A stretch of 64,000 nt of DNA from Lentzea albida (GTDB taxonomy: Bacteria > Actinomycetota > Actinomycetes > Mycobacteriales > Pseudonocardiaceae), in the NCBI RefSeq assembly GCF_900111005.1, contig NZ_FOFV01000012.1:1-64000 (forward strand). Direction: 5' to 3'. Under the pieces are notes generated by a model. The model saw only the letters and a list, made by a program, of their open reading frames with translations, ran no database searches and was not told the origin of the DNA. The stretch's first letter is position 1. Each line of letters begins with the position of its first letter. Below, piece by piece: positions 1 to 7,787 of the stretch. A program made the translations under genes and the position numbers.

Positions 1-303
1 AGAGTGTTGTCCGACAACGGATCCTGCTACCGCTCGCATGCCTGGCGCGACGCCTGCGCCGAGCTCGGCGTCCGGCACAAACGGACCCGGCCCTACCGTC
101 CGCAGACCAATGGCAAGATCGAACGCTTCCACCGCACCCTGGCCGACGGCTGGGCCTACGCCCGCCACTACCCCTCAGAAACCCAGCGCCGAGCAGCCCT
201 GCCCGGCTGGCTGCATTTCTACAATCACCACCGAGCTCACTCCGCCCTCGGAGGCCAGCCACCCATCACCCGGCTGACCAACCTCCCTGGACATCACAGC
301 TAG
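1..303 (+). CDS. IS481-type transposase, C-terminal part (runs off left edge)
   Basis: C-terminal end of a DDE (rve integrase core) transposase of the IS481 type; the 5' part lies outside the window. Visible catalytic residues are the second aspartate in SDNGS and the glutamate in NGKIERFHRTL, followed by the FYNHHRAHSALG tail usual for this family. The stop codon TAG (301-303) lies in a CTAG tetranucleotide at the element edge, so it may come from the insertion site rather than from the element. About 45 terminal bases are nearly identical to the end of the deleted copy at 20.24-20.29 kb. Whether the full gene is intact cannot be judged. Confidence 0.85.
   Translation, partial: RVLSDNGSCYRSHAWRDACAELGVRHKRTRPYRPQTNGKIERFHRTLADGWAYARHYPSETQRRAALPGWLHFYNHHRAHSALGGQPPITRLTNLPGHHS
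284..298. repeat. IS481-type right terminal inverted repeat
   Basis: The 15 bases TCCCTGGACATCACA are the exact reverse complement of TGTGATGTCCAGGGA at 19662-19676, the left end of the deleted copy. The TGT...ACA ends fit IS481-type elements. CTAG follows at 300-303. Confidence 0.75.
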
Positions 304-1661
304 GCCACATCCCCGGGCCCCGGCGACGGCCTGGCGCCCAGCACGGCGTGCGCGGCGGCGAGCCGTTCGGCTTCGGGACGCTCGGAGCTCTCCCCCGACA
401 CCTCGTCCGCCCAGTCCAGCAACCGGCGCAGGTGCTCGTCCGCCCCTGCCGTGACGACGGGCGGCGTGCCGAGCACGACGTCTCCACTGGTCCCGTCGAT
501 GGTGATCGTCGCCCCCACGCCGATGTCGTTGCCCGCGAACGCGACGGACCTGGGGCCCACGACGAGGTCGGCGACCCCCACAACGGCCGGTTTGCCCATC
601 GAGCGGGCCACGACCGCGGCGTGGCTGGCCGGACCGCCGCGCGCGGTGACGATGCCGGTGGCCGCCGCCAGGCCGCGGATGTCGTCCGGTGACGTCTCCG
701 GCCGCACCAGCACCACCGGGTGCTCGGCGGCGAGGCGCACCGCTTCGTCCGAGGTGACCGCCACCCTGCCCACCGCCACTCCCGGACACACGCCCAGCCC
801 GCGTGCGATGACGTCGGCATCCGAAGCGATCCGCGGTGTGCGGACGTGCTGGAGGTGGTGTGGCGCAACGCGGACGAGCGCTTCGGCGCGGGTCAGCACG
901 CCTTCGTCGGCGAGGTCCACGGCGAGGCGGACCGCGGCGGCTCCGGTGAACCCGCCGGGCCTCACCTGCAGCAGCCACAGCTCCCCCGACTCGAAGGTGA
1001 ACTCGACGTGGCAGGCGTCGCGGTAGTGCTGTTCCAGGCGGCGCAGCGCGGCGAACAGGCCCTGCCGCACCACGGGTTCGCGGTCGAGCTCGCGCAGTGG
1101 CCCGGTCAGCGACCGGCCGGAGACGACGGCGGAGCCCTGGTGTCCGAAGAGGACTTCGCCGAACGGCGCGTTCTCGCCCGTGGTCGGGTCGCGGCTGAAC
1201 GCGACGCCGGAACCGCTCGCGGAGTCGCGGTCGCCGAGCACCATGCGCTGCACGACGACGGCCGTGCCCAGGTCGTGCGGGATGCCGTGCAGGGTCCGGT
1301 AGGTGCGGGCGCGCGGTGTGTGCCACGACGCGAAGACGGACTTCAGCGCCTGCGCCAGGGTTTCCGGTGTGGGACGCAGGTTCAGGATCGTCTCCATCAT
1401 GCCGGGCATGGAGACGGCCGCGCCGGAACGCACCGCGACCGTGGACGCGCCCAGGGTGCCGACGGCGGTGACCAGCTCGTCGAGCAGGCCTGCCGGGAGC
1501 TCGCCGTCGCGGAGGAACGCCCTGCACGCGTCGGTGGTGACGACGACCCCGGCGGGCACGGGCAGGCCGAGCCGGTGCAGCAGCACGAGCCCGTGTGCCT
1601 TGCCGCCCAGCACCTCCGGCGGGTCGGCCAGCGAGCCCGACAGGTGCCTCACCCACCCCAT
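300..1661 (-). CDS. Pyruvate phosphate dikinase-like protein lacking the PEP barrel
   Basis: A 453-residue protein with a PPDK-type ATP-grasp region followed by a phosphohistidine swivel domain. Seen: VRSGAAVSMPGMMETILNL in the nucleotide-binding half, GVAFSRDPTTGE, WLLQVRPG closing the ATP-grasp part, then TARGGPASHAAVVARSMGKP, whose histidine is the phospho-acceptor in this family. Full PPDK is near 880 residues and ends in a PEP/pyruvate-binding barrel; here the protein ends shortly after the swivel domain, so the acceptor is unknown. The start MGWVRHL overlaps the stop of the upstream gene by 13 bp, giving translational coupling with 1649-2245. Its stop lies in the CTAG abutting the IS. 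Named by domain content; true PPDK activity is unlikely. Confidence 0.8.
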   Translation of the reverse strand: MGWVRHLSGSLADPPEVLGGKAHGLVLLHRLGLPVPAGVVVTTDACRAFLRDGELPAGLLDELVTAVGTLGASTVAVRSGAAVSMPGMMETILNLRPTPETLAQALKSVFASWHTPRARTYRTLHGIPHDLGTAVVVQRMVLGDRDSASGSGVAFSRDPTTGENAPFGEVLFGHQGSAVVSGRSLTGPLRELDREPVVRQGLFAALRRLEQHYRDACHVEFTFESGELWLLQVRPGGFTGAAAVRLAVDLADEGVLTRAEALVRVAPHHLQHVRTPRIASDADVIARGLGVCPGVAVGRVAVTSDEAVRLAAEHPVVLVRPETSPDDIRGLAAATGIVTARGGPASHAAVVARSMGKPAVVGVADLVVGPRSVAFAGNDIGVGATITIDGTSGDVVLGTPPVVTAGADEHLRRLLDWADEVSGESSERPEAERLAAAHAVLGARPSPGPGDVA

Positions 1662-2245
1662 CGCGCGATCCCCAGCGTCGCGAGCAGGTCCTCGTGCAGC
1701 TCGGCCCAGATCGTGTGGAACGAGTCCACGCTGTCGGCCAGGCAGGCCAGCTCGCCCGCCTGTGCACGGGTGAGCGCCGTGGTCAGGCGCGGTTCGTAGC
1801 GCCCGAACCGGGGCACGGCGGCGGCCAGCGCGGCGATGACGACGACGGCACGTTCGTGCAGGTCGGCGAACAGCGCGAGGACACGGGCGTCGTAGACGGC
1901 GTCGCTGTGGTCGTTGACGGTCGTGACTCCGTCCGCGGACCGCATCTGCCACGCCGTGCAGAGGTCGAGCAGCTCGGGGTTGAGCACGAGGAAGTCGTCG
2001 AACGCCGCGACCAGCGCGGGACGGGTGCCGGCCGGTTCCAGCTCGCCCTCGGTCGCGGCGGCGTCGGCGGCGCGGCCCGCCTCGGTGAGGGACCACCCGC
2101 CGAAGACGTGCGTCACGTGTCCGATGACCGCGAGATCGATCAGTTCCGACTCCACATCGGACTCGGTGAGCCCCGTGAACGACGCCAGGCGGGCGAGCCC
2201 CGTGCTGCCGACGCACCGCAAAGCGTGCAGCACCGGCGAGTTCAC
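1649..2245 (-). CDS. Hypothetical winged-helix-like partner of the dikinase-like protein
   Basis: 198 residues, function not recognised. The first 65 residues look like a small winged-helix fold (SPVLHALRCVGSTGLARLAS, then a GGWSLTEAGRAAD wing-like segment); the rest is mostly helical. The GTG start overlaps the TGA of the TetR-like gene in a GTGA arrangement, and its own end overlaps the start of the dikinase-like gene, so the three are almost certainly one translationally coupled operon. A role as regulator or phospho-acceptor partner of the dikinase-like protein is inferred only from this tight linkage. Confidence 0.7.
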   Translation of the reverse strand: MNSPVLHALRCVGSTGLARLASFTGLTESDVESELIDLAVIGHVTHVFGGWSLTEAGRAADAAATEGELEPAGTRPALVAAFDDFLVLNPELLDLCTAWQMRSADGVTTVNDHSDAVYDARVLALFADLHERAVVVIAALAAAVPRFGRYEPRLTTALTRAQAGELACLADSVDSFHTIWAELHEDLLATLGIARWGG

Positions 2246-3309
2246 AGCGCCTCCCGCCTGCGCGCGCCCGCGGCGTGGCCGGCACCGCGTCCGCGGGCAC
2301 GGGCGACGACCACGCCGTCGCGCACGCTCACCGCGGCCTCGGTCTCGTCGTCGGCGTCCGTGATGCCGATCGCGGACGCCACCCGCGCTTCGTCGTCGAG
2401 GACGAGCCGCACGTGCTGCCAGACGTCGGCGGCGAACACCCGCCGCAGGCACCCGACGGCGTCGGCGACGCGGAGCCGGACGAGGCGGCCGGTCTCCTCC
2501 CGGTCCCCGGTCACGACGGCCACGACGACCTGCTCACCGGGCTTGGCGGCCCGCACGGCCTCCTCGGCCGCACCGAGACGGCCCGCGCCCAGCACGACCA
2601 CCAGCCCGTTCGCGAGGTCGACCTCGTCGCCGCCGATCTGGTCCACGAGCCCCTGGGGCGCGGTCCAGGCGTCCGCACAGGCGACGGCCGGTGCGACGTA
2701 CGGCAGGTGCGGCGGCGCCCAGACGTCCTCGAGATCGATGTACGCCAGGTGCCGGCACGCGTGCGCCACGTCGAACGGGTCACCGAACCCCGGCGCCGTC
2801 CCGGCCCGGTGGCCGGCGCCGTCCAGCAGGGTCAGCACCGTCTCGGCCAGCCGCACCCGCCGCTCGGGAGCACCCCGTTCGAGCGCGATGGCCAGCAGCA
2901 ACGCCTCCAGGCGCGCGACCTGGGCCAGCACCGCCGGACCGTGCCCGTCCTCGAACACGCCGTCCAGCGACCGGAGCTGCAGACGACCACCGGGTGCGGG
3001 GTCGCCCACCAGCGGCAACCGCTCGAGCCACACCCGCGCGAACACTCCCAGCGCGTCGACGCGGGAGGACGGCGACACGGTCGCCCGCGGCTCCGCCGCC
3101 CTCTCGACCAGGTCGATCAGCACGGCCAGGTACAGCGCCCGCTTGCTCGGGAAGTTCGAGTACACCGCGCCGCGCGTCAGTTCCGCGCGCTCGGCGATCC
3201 GGTCGACCTTGGCCGGCACGAACCCGTGCTCGGCGAACTCGTCCCGCGCCGCCGCCAACACCGCGGCCCGCGTTCGCGCCTGCTGCTGCACCCGAGTCAG
3301 CCGTGCCAC
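2242..3309 (-). CDS. TetR-family regulator with an extra C-terminal domain
   Basis: 355 residues against the usual 190-220 of TetR proteins. Residues about 10-60 form the TetR HTH (FAEHGFVPAKVDRIAERAEL, TRGAVYSNFPSKRALYLAV). After a ligand-binding-like helical part, the last 130 residues contain alternating strands and helices (LVVVLGAGRLG, VVVAVVTGDREETGRLV, RLVLDDEARVASAIGI) ending in AAVSVRDGVVVARARGRGAG. That pattern resembles a peroxiredoxin/thioredoxin-like fold without a visible CxxC; this is my inference. GTG start with GGAGG five bases upstream. First gene of the operon with the small helical protein and the dikinase-like protein. The promoter region carries inverted repeats suited to autoregulation. 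Confidence 0.8.
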   Translation of the reverse strand: MARLTRVQQQARTRAAVLAAARDEFAEHGFVPAKVDRIAERAELTRGAVYSNFPSKRALYLAVLIDLVERAAEPRATVSPSSRVDALGVFARVWLERLPLVGDPAPGGRLQLRSLDGVFEDGHGPAVLAQVARLEALLLAIALERGAPERRVRLAETVLTLLDGAGHRAGTAPGFGDPFDVAHACRHLAYIDLEDVWAPPHLPYVAPAVACADAWTAPQGLVDQIGGDEVDLANGLVVVLGAGRLGAAEEAVRAAKPGEQVVVAVVTGDREETGRLVRLRVADAVGCLRRVFAADVWQHVRLVLDDEARVASAIGITDADDETEAAVSVRDGVVVARARGRGAGHAAGARRREAL

Positions 3310-3320
3310 CGCACCCTCCA

Positions 3321-3352
3321 GATGTTGTCGACATCCAGATTACATCAACATC
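3321..3352. promoter_or_regulatory. Putative TetR operator
   Basis: Inverted repeat GATGTTG (3321-3327) and CAACATC (3346-3352), with an internal TGTCGACA palindrome at 3326-3333. It lies just upstream of the TetR-like gene start (3309) and 100 bp before the divergent epimerase gene, where an autoregulatory operator would be expected. Confidence 0.45.
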
Positions 3353-3449
3353 GGAGATGTCATGCCCTGAGGGTATAGAGCGCGACGCAGCAGGTCTTGG
3401 ACGGTCCGTTCGATCCCGCCGAAGCTGGAGGCACCACAGGAAAGGACCA

Positions 3450-4298
3450 ATGATGAAGGTGTTCGTCACCGGCGCGTCCGGTTACATCGGCAGGGCCGTG
3501 CAGGCCGCGCTGCTCCGCCACGGCCACGCCGTCGAAGCCCTGGCCCGCTCCGCGGCGGCCGCCACGGCGGTGCGCGAGGCGGGCGCGACCCCGGTGAGCG
3601 GCGGGCTGTCCGACCTGGACGTCCTCACCGCCGCCGCGGCCCGCGCCGACGCCGTGATCCACCTGGCCCAGGCCGACAGCGGCGAAGCCGACCTGGCCGC
3701 CGCGACCGCGATGCAGGACGGGCTCGGCGACGGCGTCTACGTGCACACGGGCGGTACCTGGGTCTACGGCGACACGGCCGGCGTCGCCGACGAGGACGCC
3801 CCGTGGAACCCGCCGTCCCTGGTCGCGTGGCGCGAGAGCGTGGAGGAGAAGGTCCTCTCACGCGGCCGGTCCGTCGTGATCAGGCCCGGCCTGCTGTACG
3901 GCCGGGAGAACCGCCTGATCGACGTCTTCTTCACCCGGCCGGGCAAGGAGATCGGCGCGATCCCCCACATCGGCGACGGCGCCAACCACTGGTCGCTCGT
4001 GCACGTCGACGACCTGGCCGAGCTGTACGTCGCCGCGCTCGCGGCCCGCGCCGGTTCGGTGTACCTGGGCGTCGGCGGAGTGGACCCGACGGCACGTGAG
4101 GTCGCCACGGCGGTCAGCCATGGGGCCGGCCTGGAAGGCCGGACCGTCTCGATCACGCTCGACGACGCCCGCGAGCGGATGGGACCGATCGCCGACGCGT
4201 TCGCGCTGGACCAGCGGTGCACACCGGCTCGGGCGCGGGAGGAGCTCGGCTGGGTGCCCCGGCACACCGACCCGCTCGCGGTCTTCGCGCGGGGGTGA
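3450..4298 (+). CDS. NAD-dependent epimerase/dehydratase family protein
   Basis: 282 residues, extended short-chain dehydrogenase/reductase. The Rossmann glycine motif TGASGYIGRAV follows directly after the start, and HTGGTWVYG supplies a strand before the active site. The canonical YxxxK is not clear: WRESVEEKVL sits where it is expected, so a classical epimerase mechanism is doubtful and an atypical SDR or NmrA-like role is possible. RPGLLYGRENRLID and HWSLVHVDDLAELYVAAL are family-typical substrate-side motifs. The start chosen is ATGATG at 3450 with an AGGAAAGGA ribosome site just upstream. Divergent from the TetR-like operon and possibly controlled by that repressor. Confidence 0.85.
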   Translation: MMKVFVTGASGYIGRAVQAALLRHGHAVEALARSAAAATAVREAGATPVSGGLSDLDVLTAAAARADAVIHLAQADSGEADLAAATAMQDGLGDGVYVHTGGTWVYGDTAGVADEDAPWNPPSLVAWRESVEEKVLSRGRSVVIRPGLLYGRENRLIDVFFTRPGKEIGAIPHIGDGANHWSLVHVDDLAELYVAALAARAGSVYLGVGGVDPTAREVATAVSHGAGLEGRTVSITLDDARERMGPIADAFALDQRCTPARAREELGWVPRHTDPLAVFARG

Positions 4299-4360
4299 TG
4301 CGCCCCTGCCCGACCGTGCAGCGGGACGCCCTCCGGCACCCAGGCGGGCCCTCACGGCCG

Positions 4361-5044
4361 TCATCGTGACGCGACGTCCACCGCTCGCCAGGCGTGGTAG
4401 CCGAGACCGATCGCCCCCACCGCCATGGGAACGCTCGTGAGCAGCCCGGCGATCCCGTTGCCCGGCACCACGAACGTGATCACGACGAACAGCAGCAGGA
4501 CCGGCACCCATTTCGGGACGGCGTGCGAACGGAACAGGCCCACGCACTGCAGGACCGTGCCCACCAGCACCAGCACGGCGCCGGGGATCATGAACGCGAA
4601 CAGGTGCGCGGACTCGTTCGCAGCCCGCACCACGGACTCCCCCGCGGCCACGCCGACCGAGGGGTCCGTCGGGAAGAAGTACGCGGCCGCCCAGCCCGCG
4701 ACCCCCGCCCCCTGCAGGCCGCCGCCGATCCACATCAGCGCGCCGCCCCAGGTCGCCCACCCGCTGCCGCGGCGCCGGACGAGGACCATCGTCGCCAGCG
4801 CCTGCAGCGGGATGTTGAGGACCTGCATGGCCGCGAGCCCGGTGAGCAGCGTCCACCACAGCGCGCGGTGGGGTGCGATGTCGGTGTAGGAGTAGGTCTC
4901 GCCGCCGCCCGCCGGTTCGGGCCAGAGCAGTCCGCCCGCGACGGCGGCGACGGACGTGACGCCGAGGACGACCGCGAGGACGGCGAGGCGGGTGCGGGTG
5001 GAGGTGGCGGCGCCGGGAGGTGCCGCGGTGACGTCGACGGACAT
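4361..5044 (-). CDS. Multipass membrane protein, function unknown
   Basis: 227 residues with about five hydrophobic segments: a first helix after RTRLAVLAVVLGV, then around residues 70-95, 110-130, 150-180 and 185-205. Between helices one and two a GGGETYSYTDIAPHRALWW segment lies outside. No enzymatic motif recognised. The start chosen is MSVDVTAAPP at 5044, because upstream sequence is proline- and arginine-rich and non-coding in style; an AAAGG lies about 11 bases upstream. Convergent with the epimerase-like gene and divergent from the histidine kinase at 5191. Confidence 0.7.
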   Translation of the reverse strand: MSVDVTAAPPGAATSTRTRLAVLAVVLGVTSVAAVAGGLLWPEPAGGGETYSYTDIAPHRALWWTLLTGLAAMQVLNIPLQALATMVLVRRRGSGWATWGGALMWIGGGLQGAGVAGWAAAYFFPTDPSVGVAAGESVVRAANESAHLFAFMIPGAVLVLVGTVLQCVGLFRSHAVPKWVPVLLLFVVITFVVPGNGIAGLLTSVPMAVGAIGLGYHAWRAVDVASR

Positions 5045-5178
5045 GGTCTCAGGCCTTTCGGTCGGGTGAGGAGCGCCGGACGGATCCATGCAACGGGCCC
5101 GGACCCGTCCACCACATCGGTGCCGCCCCCTGACCGCGTCTCCGTGCTGACACGGACGCCTGGCGGCCGCACCGGCCT

Positions 5179-5184
5179 TACCCT
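5179..5184 (+). promoter_or_regulatory. -10 box of a probable leaderless promoter
   Basis: TACCCT, then six bases, then the ATG of the histidine kinase at 5191. No Shine-Dalgarno sequence fits in between. Confidence 0.45.
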
Positions 5185-5190
5185 GGGCCG

Positions 5191-7152
5191 ATGAGGTGGC
5201 CGCGACCGGCAGCACCGGGTCTTCTGGGCGTCTCCGCCGTGCTGACGGCGGGAGGCGCCTGGCTCCTGGTCCGCGCCCCCGGGCAGGTGCTCGCGTTCGC
5301 CGGCTTCGCCGCCCTCGGACTGGCGATGGCCGCGCTCGGCGTCACGATCGAGTTCCGCGTGCGGGGCAACCCCGTCGGCGCGCTGCTCGCCTGGGTCGGC
5401 GCGATCGTGGTGTTCCTGGCCGCGCGCGACGTCTACTACCGCGCCTGGCTCGCCGATCCCGCTTCCGTGCCGCTGGACGCCCGCGTGGTCGCGCTGCTCA
5501 ACGAGAGCGGCTGGTGGCTCCTCGCCGCCGTGGCGTTGCTCCTGCTGCACTTCCCGGACGGCACGCTGCCCGGCAGGCGGTGGAGGGCGTTGCCGCCGTT
5601 GATCGTCCTGCTCGCTTTGGTGCAGCAGGGGTTCGGTGCCACACCGAGGGAACCGTTCACCGTACCCATGGAGGGCCTCGCACACCCCTGGGGGCCTCCG
5701 AACGACCTCGTGCACGCCCTGAGCTACGTGGTGACCATCGGTCTGGTCCTGACGCTGCTCGCCGCGGGTGCCTCGCTGGTGGTGCGGTTCCGCCGGTCCA
5801 CCGGTGTCGTGCGGGCGCAGCTGAAGTGGCTCGCGTTCGCCGGGCTGGCGGTGACCGCGTACCCGGTGGTGTGCCTGGCCGAGATCGTCGTGACCGGCCG
5901 GAGTGGTGTCGTGGCCACGGTGTTCGGCGTGGTGACCATCGTCGCGCTGTTCTGCTCGGTCGGGGTCGCCATGCTCCGCCACGACCTCTACGACGTCGAC
6001 CGCGTGCTGGCCGACACGATCAGCTACACGATCGTCCTGCTGGTCCTCATCGGCGCGTACGCGGTGTCGGCTCTCGCGCTCGGTCTCGTGGCAGGCCGGG
6101 ACTCCCCCGTCGCCGCGGCCGGTGCCACCGCGGTCTGCGCCGTGCTGCTCACCCCGGTGCGCCGTCGCCTGCACCGGGCCGTGGACCGGCGGCTCTTCCC
6201 CCGCACGAGGGCCGCGCTGCTCGCGGTGGAGGACCTGCAACACCGCGTGCACACCCAGGCCGCACAACCGGAAGAGCTCGAAGCCACCCTGCGCACGGCG
6301 CTCAAGGACCCCACCCTCCGCGTCGGTCTGCTGATCCCCGCCTCGGCGGGCTTCGTCGACACCGCGGGAGTTCCGGTCGCCGACACCGGCCTGGTCCCGA
6401 TCACCCTCGGCGGTACGCAGATCGGCGTGCTCACGTCATCCGGCACCACCCCGGCCGTGCTCAAGGTCGTCGCCACAGCGGCCGCCAGCCTCGTCGAGGT
6501 GGCTCGTCTGCGGGGAGAACTGGCGCACGCCCTGCGCGAGGTCGAGGCCAGCCGCATGCGGATCATCCAGGCGGGCGACGCCGAACGGCACCGGCTCGAA
6601 CGCGACCTGCACGACGGCGCCCAGCAACGGCTGGTGTCCCTGGGCATGGCCATGCGACTGGCCCAACGCCAGCTCGCCTCCCAGCAGGTCGACGTGCACG
6701 CCCTGCTGGACCAGGGCGTCGCCGAACTGGCCACCGCCATCGCGGAGCTCAGGCAGATCGCGCACGGCCTGCGTCCCACCAGCCTCGACGACGGCCTGCA
6801 CTCCGCACTGGCCGCCCTGACGCACAAGCTGCCGGTACCGGTGGAGCTGGAGATCATGCCCGAACCCCTGGCCGACGACATCGCGATCACCGCCTACTAC
6901 GTCGCCGCCGAAGCGATCACCAACGCGGCCAAGCACGCACGCGCCAGCGCCATCACCGTTCGCGTCACGCAACAGGCCGACGAGGTCAGCGTGTGGGTGA
7001 GGGACGACGGCTGCGGAGGCGCCGACCCGAGGAGCGGCTCCGGGCTCTCCGGGCTCGCCGACCGGGTCGCGGCGCTCGGCGGTTCGCTCCAGCTCCACAG
7101 CCTGCCCGGTGCGGGCACGACGATCCGGGCGGTGCTGCCGTGCGCATCGTGA
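5191..7152 (+). CDS. Membrane sensor histidine kinase (HisKA_3/NarL type)
   Basis: 653 residues. The N-terminal 300 residues hold about eight hydrophobic segments. A coiled segment leads to the dimerisation/phosphorylation helix ERHRLERDLHDGAQQRL, with phospho-acceptor histidine 474. The HATPase_c part shows EAITNAAKHA (N box), VRDDGCGG and GSGLSGLADRV (G boxes). No separate periplasmic sensor domain is seen, so the signal is probably read in the membrane. It overlaps the response regulator start by 13 bp (7140-7152), so the two are coupled and form a pair. The signal is not evident from neighbours. Confidence 0.9.
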   Translation: MRWPRPAAPGLLGVSAVLTAGGAWLLVRAPGQVLAFAGFAALGLAMAALGVTIEFRVRGNPVGALLAWVGAIVVFLAARDVYYRAWLADPASVPLDARVVALLNESGWWLLAAVALLLLHFPDGTLPGRRWRALPPLIVLLALVQQGFGATPREPFTVPMEGLAHPWGPPNDLVHALSYVVTIGLVLTLLAAGASLVVRFRRSTGVVRAQLKWLAFAGLAVTAYPVVCLAEIVVTGRSGVVATVFGVVTIVALFCSVGVAMLRHDLYDVDRVLADTISYTIVLLVLIGAYAVSALALGLVAGRDSPVAAAGATAVCAVLLTPVRRRLHRAVDRRLFPRTRAALLAVEDLQHRVHTQAAQPEELEATLRTALKDPTLRVGLLIPASAGFVDTAGVPVADTGLVPITLGGTQIGVLTSSGTTPAVLKVVATAAASLVEVARLRGELAHALREVEASRMRIIQAGDAERHRLERDLHDGAQQRLVSLGMAMRLAQRQLASQQVDVHALLDQGVAELATAIAELRQIAHGLRPTSLDDGLHSALAALTHKLPVPVELEIMPEPLADDIAITAYYVAAEAITNAAKHARASAITVRVTQQADEVSVWVRDDGCGGADPRSGSGLSGLADRVAALGGSLQLHSLPGAGTTIRAVLPCAS

Positions 7153-7772
7153 TCGGTGAGGACTCGACGCTGTTCCGGGAAGGTCTCGCGAGCCTGCTCT
7201 CCCACGCGGGCCACGAGGTGGTCGGCCGTGCCGCGGACGCCGAGGCCCTGGTGGCGGTCGTCGGAGAGCAGGAACCCGATCTGGCCATTGTGGACGTCCG
7301 GATGCCACCTGACCTGACCGACGACGGCGCACGAGCCGCACGCCGGATCCGGCAGGCCCAGCCCGGGGTCGCGATCCTGCTGCTCTCCCAGCACGTCGAG
7401 ACGCGGCACTCCGTCGAACTCGTCAGCCAGGGCGGTTTCGGCTACCTGCTCAAGGACCGCGTGCTGGAGGTCGACGACTTCCTGGAGTCGATCGCCCGGG
7501 TCGCCGCCGGCGGGTCCGCCCTCGACCCCGAGGTGGTGGGCCGGCTGCTCGGACGGCCCACCACCGGGGCGCTCACCCCGCGCGAACGCGAGGTGCTCGG
7601 CCTGATGGCCGAAGGCTGCACGAACGTGGCGATCGCGCGCCGGCTCTGGCTCACCGAACGCACCGTCGAGACCCACGTCGGCAGCATCATGGCCAAGCTG
7701 GGCCTGGCCGCGAACGTGGAGGAGCACCGCCGGGTGCTGGCCGTCCTGACCTACCTGGCCGAGTACGGCTGA
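7140..7772 (+). CDS. NarL/FixJ-type response regulator
   Basis: 210 residues. The receiver domain begins VRIVIGEDSTLFREGL, phospho-acceptor aspartate 52 lies in LAIVDVRMP, and the conserved lysine is in LLKDRV. The C-terminal LuxR-type HTH is LTPREREVLGLMAEGCTNVA through ERTVETHVGSIMAKLGL. GTG start inside the kinase 3' end, so expression is coupled to the kinase. It ends 15 bp before the converging secreted-protein gene; no terminator hairpin is visible in that gap. Confidence 0.93.
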   Translation: MRIVIGEDSTLFREGLASLLSHAGHEVVGRAADAEALVAVVGEQEPDLAIVDVRMPPDLTDDGARAARRIRQAQPGVAILLLSQHVETRHSVELVSQGGFGYLLKDRVLEVDDFLESIARVAAGGSALDPEVVGRLLGRPTTGALTPREREVLGLMAEGCTNVAIARRLWLTERTVETHVGSIMAKLGLAANVEEHRRVLAVLTYLAEYG

Positions 7773-7787
7773 TGCCCCTCCACCACC

